Below are positions 1 through 5,174 of a DNA stretch of 12,604 nt, piece by piece. Source of the stretch: an uncultured Clostridia bacterium (GTDB lineage Bacteria; Bacillota; Clostridia; Oscillospirales; Ruminococcaceae); assembly GCA_947631585.1 (NCBI GenBank), contig CANRLY010000041.1, forward strand, positions 1-12,604. Reading direction: 5' to 3'. Numbering within the stretch: position 1 is the first letter of the stretch; each line of letters begins with the position of its first letter. The position numbers were made by a program, and so were the translations under genes. Below the pieces are notes generated by a model that was not told the DNA's origin, did no database searches, and worked only from the letters and a program-made list of their open reading frames with translations.

Positions 1-1
1 C

Positions 2-2644
2 TCGAGCCGCAGTATCGCTCAGGCAGGGAATGATGATGCGGAAAGCCGTGTGGATTATCTGGCTGATACTTTGGGAATTACCAAAGACGAAGTGATCGAC
101 TGCATAAATCTTATGCGGCAGGAAAACCTGCTTGCCGATATGCTGGATATGTCCGCCTATATTTATAGTTCCGATACGGAAAACAAATCGAAACTGATCT
201 TGGAACGGTTTGCCAGGCTTGAACGGTTTTTGTTGGCGCAGCTCACCGCCGAAGGCTGCAATTATTCGTTAAAGCAATTAAACGACAATGCACTGAAAGA
301 AGGGATTTCTTCATCTACCGTAAAAAATCTTCGGACTCTTTTGTATTTTCTCACCATCAAAAATTATATTCGCAAAGAACAAGATGGCTCTACACATTCC
401 GTAACTATCGTTCCTGCGATGGAACTGTCTGCGCTGAACGCAAAGTTTGAGCGCAGAATAGGACTTTGTGAATTTATTTTAGGATCTCTGTTTTCAAAAG
501 CAGTACCAACCGTATCCGGCAGAGATGAAAAAACAGTTGAGTTCTCGCTGGTGGGATTATTCAATGAGTATAATGCCAGTCCCAGACTGGATATCGAATC
601 CGGTCAAACGACCCTCACTGATGTTGAAGACGCACTGCTTTATCTGTCAAAGATCGGCGCATTGAAAATCGAGGGTGGGTTCCTGGTGATTTATAACGGA
701 ATGGAGATCCGTCGTTTGATAATGGATAACAAAGTTCGTTATAAATCCGACGATTATAAATTACTTGACGAGTTTTATAAAATGAAGATCCGTCAGATAC
801 ACATAGTGGGCGAATACGCCAATCTGATGGTGCGAGACTATAACATGGCGCTTGAATTTGTTCAGGATTATTTTCAAATGGATTTTAGGAAATTCCTGGC
901 GAAGTATTTCAAGGGAGATCGTGCCAAAGAGATAGAACGAAATATCACCCCTGAAAAATACAATAAATTGTTTGATGAATTGTCCGATGTTCAATCGACC
1001 ATTATAAACGATTCTGATTCAAAGTATATTGTCGTGGCGGCAGGACCCGGCAGCGGCAAAACACGAGTGCTTGTCCATAAGCTTGCTTCTTTGCTCTTGA
1101 TGGAGGACGTAAAACATGAGCAATTACTAATGCTCACTTTTTCTCGTGCTGCCGCAACAGAGTTCAAAAAGCGCCTTACCGCATTGATCGGGAACGCATC
1201 AAAGTTCGTTGAGATCAAAACGTTTCACTCCTATTGCTTTGATCTGTTGGGCAAGATCGGTAGTCTGGATGGCGTTGAAGACGTTGTGAAAAACGCTGCC
1301 GATCTGATCGAAAACGGAGAGGTGGAACCGGGAAAGATCACGAAAAACGTTCTCGTGATCGACGAGGCGCAGGATATGGACGAGAATGAATACCGTCTGA
1401 TATGTGCTTTGATGAGCAGAAATGACGATATGCGTGTGATCGCCGTAGGAGATGACGACCAGAACATTTATGAGTTTCGTGGCTCGGACTCTAAATATAT
1501 GCGTGCGTTACTTGAAGAAAAGAACGCCGTCAAATATGAGATGACTGAGAATTTCAGAAGCAGTACCTCTATTGTGTGCCTTGCAAACCGATTTGCAGAA
1601 AAGATAGGGCAGCGTATGAAATCTGAGCCCATTGTCCCTGTAAAAGAGGACGCAGGAAAGGTTTTGATCTCCCACTATGAGTGCTCCAATATGGAGATAC
1701 CGCTGGTTCGTCAGCTTATCAAAACACGCAAAGACGGCAGTATTGCGGTTCTTACAAACACCAATGATGAAGCGCTGCGGATCATGGGATTGCTTCTGAA
1801 ACACAACATACGGGCAAAACTTATCCAGTCGATGGACGGATTTAGATTATCTGATCTTGCGGAGATCCGGTTCATGTTAAAGGTGATAGATGAAGGTTCG
1901 AATACGCCTGTTATCTCTGATGAATTATGGAAAAAAGCAAAGGAAGAATTGCGCCGTAATTATGCCCGAAGCGTTTGTCTTGAGAATTGTCTGCGCTTGA
2001 TGAATGATTTTGAAAGTACATATTCTGTGAAATACCGCAGCGATCTCGATGAGTTCATTGCAGAATCGCATTATGAGGATTTTTATGCAGACGAAAATGA
2101 AACGGTATTCGTTTCTACAATACACAAGTCAAAAGGCCGTGAATTTGATACGGTATATCTTTTGCTCAATAATTGTCATGCGTACAAAGACGAGGAAAAA
2201 CGGCGGATCTATGTTGGACTGACGAGAGCGAAAAACTCTTTGTATATTCACTGCAATAGTGATGTTTTGGGCAATTGTGAGGCAGTCGGCGTAGAAAATG
2301 TGTATGACGATACGCTTTATCCTGAACCCAAGGAGCTGATCTTACATACTACGCACAGAGATGTCGTGCTGGACTACTTTAAATCAAGAAAAGACCTCGT
2401 TAAGTCCTTGCGGAGCGGTGATCCATTGAGTATAAACGCCCCGTATTTGTCATCAGAGTTAAACGGAAGAACAGTCAATATTGCTAAATTCTCAAAATCG
2501 TTTTCCATGAAGCTGAACGGCTTAATTGGAAAAGGGTTTTATCCGGTATCGGCAAACGTTCGATTTATCGTTTGGTGGAAGGGTGAAAACGACGAAGAAG
2601 AAACGCCGGTTATTCTTGCAAATTTGAAATTATTAAAGGATTGA
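2..2644 (+). CDS. Superfamily 1 UvrD/Rep-like DNA helicase, C-terminal part; 5' end outside the window
   Basis: The frame is open to the left edge, so the 880 residues seen are the C-terminal part of a larger protein. The GTG at base 50 has no ribosome binding site and is probably not the start. Counting from the codon at base 50, residues 1-310 are mostly helical with winged-helix-like stretches. The SF1A motor follows: GPGSGKT (332-338, Walker A), DEAQD (438-442, Walker B), VGDDDQNIYEFRG (from 466), TENFRSS, STIHKSKGREFD (689-700) and VGLTRAK (722-728). These are helicase motifs I, II, III, IV, V and VI. An ATP-driven 3'-5' DNA unwinding role in repair or recombination follows from the family. 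The N-terminal segment resembles the tail of RecQ-UvrD fusion helicases of about 1,600 residues, so a RecQ motor may lie upstream; that is inference. The gene is convergent with the deaminase gene. Confidence 0.88.
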   Translation, partial: SSRSIAQAGNDDAESRVDYLADTLGITKDEVIDCINLMRQENLLADMLDMSAYIYSSDTENKSKLILERFARLERFLLAQLTAEGCNYSLKQLNDNALKEGISSSTVKNLRTLLYFLTIKNYIRKEQDGSTHSVTIVPAMELSALNAKFERRIGLCEFILGSLFSKAVPTVSGRDEKTVEFSLVGLFNEYNASPRLDIESGQTTLTDVEDALLYLSKIGALKIEGGFLVIYNGMEIRRLIMDNKVRYKSDDYKLLDEFYKMKIRQIHIVGEYANLMVRDYNMALEFVQDYFQMDFRKFLAKYFKGDRAKEIERNITPEKYNKLFDELSDVQSTIINDSDSKYIVVAAGPGSGKTRVLVHKLASLLLMEDVKHEQLLMLTFSRAAATEFKKRLTALIGNASKFVEIKTFHSYCFDLLGKIGSLDGVEDVVKNAADLIENGEVEPGKITKNVLVIDEAQDMDENEYRLICALMSRNDDMRVIAVGDDDQNIYEFRGSDSKYMRALLEEKNAVKYEMTENFRSSTSIVCLANRFAEKIGQRMKSEPIVPVKEDAGKVLISHYECSNMEIPLVRQLIKTRKDGSIAVLTNTNDEALRIMGLLLKHNIRAKLIQSMDGFRLSDLAEIRFMLKVIDEGSNTPVISDELWKKAKEELRRNYARSVCLENCLRLMNDFESTYSVKYRSDLDEFIAESHYEDFYADENETVFVSTIHKSKGREFDTVYLLLNNCHAYKDEEKRRIYVGLTRAKNSLYIHCNSDVLGNCEAVGVENVYDDTLYPEPKELILHTTHRDVVLDYFKSRKDLVKSLRSGDPLSINAPYLSSELNGRTVNIAKFSKSFSMKLNGLIGKGFYPVSANVRFIVWWKGENDEEETPVILANLKLLKD

Positions 2645-2822
2645 TTTTGTATTTGGGTAATTTCGTCAAGCACTGAATCAACACTTCCTGCTCACTCCAA
2701 ATTGATATCTTTATTATACCCGAAAGCATTGGTTTATCAGAAAAAAGAAAATCCATATATTATTAGTTAAATGTTTTGATAAAAGGCGAAAAAGCTTAAC
2801 TTCCCCCTTTTTAGAATAGAAA

Positions 2823-2844
2823 AAGCGCCGCAGTAACGGCGCTT
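2823..2844 (-). terminator. Rho-independent terminator of the deaminase gene
   Basis: Read on the minus strand, AAGCGCCG pairs with CGGCGCTT (8 bp, loop TTACTG) and is followed by a T-rich run (TTTCTATTC). It lies 27 bases past the deaminase stop codon. The right arm on the plus strand is not followed by a T run, so it serves the minus strand only. Confidence 0.8.
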
Positions 2845-2870
2845 GAATTATTTGTTTGATAAATAGGCGA

Positions 2871-3281
2871 TCAGCATATTACCGGTTTCCATGCAAATGG
2901 CAGCAGATCTTTAGCTTTCACTTTGATAAGATCACCGTTTTCATCATTCACGATCACTTTTATATCCGGACAATATTCGTACAGCATTTGCCTGCAATTC
3001 CCGCAAGGCGGTATAACGCAATTCAAATGCTTTTCGTGGACCGCCACAATAGTATCAAAATTTCTTTCACCTGCTGATATAGCGGTACCAATTGTTATAT
3101 ACTCTGCGCAGGAACCATGGATACCATCACAGTTTACACCCTTGAAGATGTTGCCGTTATTGCACCGAACAGCGCACCCCACCGTATGATTATATATGCC
3201 ATCGTCGAAATTCTCTTTTAATACTTCCAATGCAATTTCTATCAGTCTCTTATCGCCGTCGTTCAATTCAAATCGTTCCAT
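2871..3281 (-). CDS. Zinc-dependent cytidine-deaminase-fold enzyme, blasticidin-S-deaminase-like
   Basis: This 136-residue protein is the usual length for a single-domain homotetrameric cytidine deaminase. Visible zinc and catalytic motifs are C58-A59-E60 (zinc Cys plus proton-shuttling Glu) and P92-C93-G94-N95-C96 (two more zinc Cys). The segment around residues 63-81, with IGTAISAGERNFDTIVAV, and the C-terminal DLLPFAW match my recollection of blasticidin-S deaminase (Bsr) of Bacillus cereus better than housekeeping Cdd, which usually continues CAER after its zinc motif. The likely reaction is hydrolytic deamination of a cytosine-containing nucleoside or nucleoside analogue in the cytoplasm; the substrate is unproven. 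The start is supported by GGAGAGG five bases upstream. The gene has its own promoter and terminator and is monocistronic. Housekeeping cytidine salvage remains an alternative. Confidence 0.88.
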   Translation of the reverse strand: MERFELNDGDKRLIEIALEVLKENFDDGIYNHTVGCAVRCNNGNIFKGVNCDGIHGSCAEYITIGTAISAGERNFDTIVAVHEKHLNCVIPPCGNCRQMLYEYCPDIKVIVNDENGDLIKVKAKDLLPFAWKPVIC

Positions 3282-3341
3282 AAAATCCTCTCCAAATCAC
3301 AATTTGCCGCTAAAACTTAATACCCACAGGCTACACGTTTT

Positions 3342-3370
3342 ATCATAGCATACTTTTGCAGGAAAAGCAA
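3342..3370 (-). promoter_or_regulatory. Sigma-A-type promoter of the deaminase gene
   Basis: On the minus strand TTGCTT (3370-3365) is separated by exactly 17 bases from TATGAT (3347-3342). This predicts a transcript start near 3335 and a leader of about 55 bases. Confidence 0.65.
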
Positions 3371-3414
3371 ATTTCTTGATTATCGTTTGTAAATGTTAAT
3401 TTTAAAGCAAGCAT

Positions 3415-3468
3415 TTTGTTGGGGTAACAGGACGTTGCCCCACAGGTTCAATTCCTGTACTGCAAAAC
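3415..3468 (+). other. tRNA-like structured segment with a T-arm-like hairpin; possible tRNA relic
   Basis: Two adjacent hairpins are seen: GGGGTAAC/GTTGCCCC (3421-3428 with 3434-3441, one G-T pair, loop AGGAC) and ACAGG/CCTGT (3442-3446 with 3454-3458). The second has the 7-base loop TTCAATT, the form of a tRNA T-arm. TTTTG (3415-3419) can pair with CAAAA (3464-3468) to close both hairpins. No D-arm, anticodon arm or CCA is present, so this is not a functional canonical tRNA. Bases 3422-3433 also match the minus-strand 3' end of the nearby tRNA-Leu. It may be a pseudo-tRNA remnant or part of a structured RNA. Confidence 0.35.
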
Positions 3469-3480
3469 AGCACAAAAATA

Positions 3481-3511
3481 ACAATACCTCTCGATTGCCT
3501 CGAGGTATTGT
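3481..3511. terminator. Hairpin with T-rich flanks on both sides, probably a bidirectional terminator
   Basis: ACAATACCTC (3481-3490) pairs perfectly with GAGGTATTGT (3502-3511) across an 11-base loop. On the plus strand it is followed by ATCTTTTATT and on the minus strand by TATTTTTG. No protein gene ends here, so it would end non-coding transcripts from either side. Confidence 0.5.
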
Positions 3512-3513
3512 AT

Positions 3514-3535
3514 CTTTTATTAGAACTAATAAAAG
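3514..3535. repeat. Perfect 10-bp inverted repeat with a 2-base centre
   Basis: CTTTTATTAG (3514-3523) and CTAATAAAAG (3526-3535) are exact reverse complements separated by AA. The short centre suggests a protein-binding dyad more than an RNA hairpin. It begins three bases after the preceding terminator-like hairpin. No gene starts next to it, so its role is unknown. Confidence 0.5.
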
Positions 3536-3555
3536 TATTATTACGAGAACAAAAA

Positions 3556-3579
3556 CGGGGTACATCACTTTGTACCCCG
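3556..3579 (-). terminator. Rho-independent terminator, distal copy of a duplicated terminator
   Basis: Stem CGGGGTACA/TGTACCCCG (9 bp, six-base loop) is followed on the minus strand by TTTTTG. It is a diverged copy of the terminator at 3818-3841, with similarity extending over about 50 bases (3543-3592 with 3805-3855). The two stems differ at two base pairs, both compensated. The minus-strand sequence before it is non-coding (3593-3800). Confidence 0.75.
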
Positions 3580-3604
3580 AAAACAGGTGCAGCTTTTCTC
3601 ATAA

Positions 3605-3685
3605 CCAAAACGAGTTGGTAGCGCAGCTTATCCGTCGTGAATGCGTTTACAAACGAACAGGATAAGCAAGCGAGACTCGTTTTGG
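3605..3685. repeat. Long imperfect hairpin, unrecognised structured element
   Basis: The ends CCAAAACGAGT (3605-3615) and ACTCGTTTTGG (3675-3685) are perfect 11-bp inverted repeats. Inside, GCTTATCC (3626-3633) pairs with GGATAAGC (3660-3667), and CGTT/AACG near 3644-3655 closes the tip. The plus-strand piece GAGTTGGTAGCGCAGC resembles a tRNA D-arm, which may be chance. No coding sequence is credible here. It could be a small structured RNA upstream of the terminator at 3556-3579, or a miniature palindromic element; I see no clear target-site duplication. Confidence 0.45.
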
Positions 3686-3715
3686 AAAGGAGGAGCGACG
3701 AAATGAGCGAGAGGT

Positions 3716-3744
3716 GACTTTTCCACAAGTATAAATGAAAAGTC
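3716..3744. repeat. 8-bp perfect inverted repeat
   Basis: GACTTTTC (3716-3723) pairs with GAAAAGTC (3737-3744) over a 13-base loop. It lies in the non-coding stretch between the two copies of the duplicated terminator. Apart from this hairpin, the one at 3605-3685 and the two terminators, I see nothing recognisable between 3580 and 3817. Confidence 0.35.
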
Positions 3745-3817
3745 GCTGCAAATGATACGGAATCCGCAAAAAAGGTATGACGAAAGTTATGCAAATCTTT
3801 ATTCACGGGAACAAAAA

Positions 3818-3841
3818 CGGGACACATCGCTTTGTGTCCCG
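3818..3841 (-). terminator. Rho-independent terminator of the tRNA-Leu transcript
   Basis: On the minus strand CGGGACACA pairs with TGTGTCCCG (9 bp, loop AAGCGA) and is followed by TTTTTG. It lies 24 bases beyond the tRNA CCA. A second small hairpin, GCAGCG/CGCTGC (3851-3856 with 3860-3865), abuts the CCA directly and may block or guide 3' trimming. Confidence 0.82.
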
Positions 3842-3865
3842 AAAATAAGTGCAGCGTTACGCTGC

Positions 3866-3949
3866 TGGTGCGGGTAACAGGACTTGAACCTGCACGCCAT
3901 TGGCAATAGAACCTAAATCTATCGTGTCTGCCAGTTTCACCATACCCGC
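3866..3949 (-). tRNA. tRNA-Leu, anticodon UAG, CCA encoded
   Basis: Read on the minus strand this is an 84-base class II tRNA. The acceptor strand GCGGGTA pairs fully with TACCCGC, followed by discriminator A and encoded CCA (3868-3866). The D-arm has GTG/CAC around a loop with GG. The anticodon arm is ATAGA-TTTAGGT-TCTAT with anticodon TAG at 3915-3913, reading CUN leucine codons. The long variable arm (TGCC-AAT-GGCG) and the T-arm with TTCAAGT are both present. The long variable arm, A73 and the anticodon agree on leucine. It is preceded on the same strand by three tandem partial copies of its own 5' half and a promoter, and is followed by a terminator. Confidence 0.96.
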
Positions 3950-3950
3950 A

Positions 3951-4067
3951 TATTCAGTTTTATATTTTTACCTCCGCCAACGGCAGAAGATATTCCAACA
4001 ACGCAATGCGCCTGAACCTATCGTGTCTGTGCGTCGAACTTGTTCGACTGCTTCACACATACCCGCA
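3951..4067 (-). repeat. Tandem repeat 1: leucine tRNA 5' half with CAG anticodon loop
   Basis: This 117-bp unit abuts the tRNA-Leu 5' end. On the minus strand it opens with the tRNA acceptor start GCGGGTATG (from 4066). It keeps the D-stem GTG/CAC and CAGACACGATAG, and reaches an anticodon-like loop TTCAGGC (anticodon CAG, 4014-4012). A hairpin GTCGAA-CAAG-TTCGAC (4033-4048) is inserted in the D loop. The 3' anticodon stem, variable arm, T-arm and acceptor 3' strand are missing, so it cannot form a tRNA. The unit ends with AAACTGAATA, the same flank that precedes the real tRNA. It differs from repeat 3 at about three positions. Confidence 0.85.
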
Positions 4068-4184
4068 TATTCAGTTTTATATTTTCACCTCCGCCAACAG
4101 CAGAGAATATACCAACAACGTAACGCACCTAAATCTATCGTGTCTGTGCGTCGAGCTTGCTCGACTGCTTCACACATACCCGCA
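4068..4184 (-). repeat. Tandem repeat 2: leucine tRNA 5' half with UAG anticodon loop
   Basis: Same architecture as repeat 1 but about 12 differences in 117 bases. Its tRNA-like part (4183-4127) matches the real tRNA-Leu exactly for CAGACACGATAGATTTAGGT, running through the anticodon loop (TAG at 4131-4129). The D-loop hairpin reads GTCGAG-CAAG-CTCGAC (4150-4165). Relative to the other two copies, the loop-closing A-T pair is replaced by G-C, a compensated change. Confidence 0.85.
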
Positions 4185-4300
4185 TATTCAGTTTATATTT
4201 TTACCTCCGCCAACAGCAGAAGATATTTCAACAACGCAATGCGCCTGAACCTATCGTGTCTGTGCGTCGAACTTGTTCGACTGCTTCACACATACCCGCA
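4185..4300 (-). repeat. Tandem repeat 3: leucine tRNA 5' half with CAG anticodon loop
   Basis: This 116-bp unit is nearest the promoter. It is nearly identical to repeat 1, including the CAG anticodon loop (4247-4245) and the D-loop hairpin GTCGAA-CAAG-TTCGAC (4266-4281). The tRNA-like part starts at 4299. Upstream of it the flank changes to unique sequence, so the array ends here. Confidence 0.85.
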
Positions 4301-4355
4301 TATAAAATATACTTCCAACTGAAAAGGCAATATGATCTATTCAAATGTGAAAATT

Positions 4356-4384
4356 ATTATAACATATTCTTCTGAAAAAATCAA
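4356..4384 (-). promoter_or_regulatory. Promoter of the tRNA-half array and tRNA-Leu
   Basis: On the minus strand TTGATT (4384-4379) lies 17 bases from a perfect TATAAT (4361-4356). It begins two bases after the stop codon of the HD-domain gene and predicts a start near 4349, about 50 bases before the first repeat. One transcript would then cover the three tRNA halves, tRNA-Leu and the terminator at 3818-3841. No terminator is seen between the HD gene and this promoter, so read-through from that gene is also possible. Confidence 0.7.
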
Positions 4385-4386
4385 CC

Positions 4387-4986
4387 TCAAACGTTGTTCT
4401 TTCCCTCGATAAGAAAACTTGCCTCCATGTCGGCAATGTTAAGAGCAAGCGCAAGCGGAAACATCTCCAGCGCATTTCCCACAGTGTTCTTGTTTTCTTC
4501 GCCGGAAAATCCCATGTGATACCTGATGGCAAATGCTTCTTCACGGGAAAGCCGCATAAATCCCGAAATTATGTAAACGGATTTTTCTCCGTGACCGTAT
4601 GGCAAATTGTCGTCATAAGTGTAATTCGGTACTTGCCGCCATACGCCGTCCTCACCCTTGACGTTCCTGAAACCGCTTTTGTATACGTTTATCTTGCACA
4701 GGTCGTGAAGCAGGGAAACGATAGCGATAGTCTCATCGCTGTATTCCAGTCCGAAATCATTCTTGACTTTCTCCCGGCTCAGATAGTCGCACAGACAGTC
4801 GTAAACGTTCAGCGAATGTTCCAGCAGACCGCCCTCGTAGTTCCCATGATAACGGGTCGATGCCGGCGCAGCGAAAAAGTCGCTGGACGACGACAAAAGA
4901 TAATCCAGCAGTTTCTCAGACCCCGGACGGGCTATGTTTTCCTTGTAAATGCTTATAAAACGTTCTTTGTTATCCGAAAGGTTCAT
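4387..4986 (-). CDS. HD-domain metal-dependent phosphohydrolase, substrate unknown
   Basis: The 199-residue protein starts at MNLSD, where AAAGGAG lies eight bases upstream. An in-frame ATG 15 codons earlier lies on the promoter -10 and is unlikely to be used. HD-superfamily metal ligands can be placed: H57 (in GGLLEHSLNV), the doublet H94-D95 (LLHDLCK), H132 (GHGEKS), H157 (RYHMG) and D186 (NIADMEAS). The order H, HD, H, H, D fits a one- or two-metal hydrolase of the kind that cleaves nucleotides, cyclic nucleotides or RNA ends. There is no membrane segment or OB-fold, so it is shorter than YhaM-type exoribonucleases. It is transcribed divergently from glmS and followed directly by the tRNA array promoter. 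I do not recognise a named family. Confidence 0.85.
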   Translation of the reverse strand: MNLSDNKERFISIYKENIARPGSEKLLDYLLSSSSDFFAAPASTRYHGNYEGGLLEHSLNVYDCLCDYLSREKVKNDFGLEYSDETIAIVSLLHDLCKINVYKSGFRNVKGEDGVWRQVPNYTYDDNLPYGHGEKSVYIISGFMRLSREEAFAIRYHMGFSGEENKNTVGNALEMFPLALALNIADMEASFLIEGKNNV

Positions 4987-5021
4987 GCCGCCTGCTCCTT
5001 TGCAAAAGATAATTATTTTAT

Positions 5022-5050
5022 ATTGTAACACATTCTGTCGGCTTTTTCAA
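5022..5050 (-). promoter_or_regulatory. Promoter of the HD-domain gene
   Basis: On the minus strand TTGAAA (5050-5045), a 17-base spacer and TACAAT (5027-5022). Predicted leader is about 30 bases up to the start at 4986. Confidence 0.7.
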
Positions 5051-5086
5051 TCATAAATTTTTTAACTTGAGGATTTTTACGGCTTG

Positions 5087-5101
5087 AAGTAAATTTTACT
5101 T
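5087..5101. promoter_or_regulatory. 15-base palindrome overlapping the glmS -35 box, candidate operator
   Basis: AAGTAAA (5087-5093) and TTTACTT (5095-5101) are perfect reverse complements around one base. The right arm overlaps the first two bases of the -35 box. The position suits a repressor or activator of glmS, but no regulator is identified and A/T-rich palindromes can arise by chance. Confidence 0.35.
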
Positions 5102-5128
5102 GCAATTCCTGCTGTAGTGTGGTATCAT
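5100..5128 (+). promoter_or_regulatory. Promoter of glmS
   Basis: TTGCAA (5100-5105), a 17-base spacer and TATCAT (5123-5128). The predicted start near 5135 leaves only about 40 bases of leader, too short for the roughly 150-base glmS ribozyme found upstream of glmS in many Firmicutes. Confidence 0.7.
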
Positions 5129-5174
5129 TATTTTGTATGAATATATGCCTTGCGGCAAAAGGAGACTATTTTGT

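Noticed and set aside
2701..2800. Minus-strand TATAAT-like box near 2711-2720 and a weak A/T-rich hairpin after the helicase gene
   Set aside because: No acceptable -35 box and no gene downstream in that direction; the hairpin lacks a G/C-rich stem with a clean T run.
3402..3827. 141-codon minus-strand frame
   Set aside because: It runs through two terminators, a long hairpin and several other inverted repeats, has no ribosome binding site and no protein-like composition.
3951..4300. CRISPR array
   Set aside because: Units are 117 bp and almost wholly conserved, without unique spacers, and are derived from tRNA-Leu; no cas gene is present.
4016..4301. Repeated 16-codon minus-strand frames (MRVCVKQSNKFDAQTR and a variant) in each repeat, with GGAGGT upstream
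   Set aside because: The GGAGGT lies about 18 bases from the ATG, too far, and precedes only the internal copies. The two differences between copies both change amino acids while preserving a hairpin, so RNA structure explains the pattern better than a peptide.
3900..4375. Open frames of 70-140 codons on the plus strand across the repeat array
   Set aside because: They are translations of the reverse strand of tRNA-Leu and its tandem half copies; their internal amino-acid repeats just mirror the 117-bp DNA repeat, and no ribosome binding sites fit.
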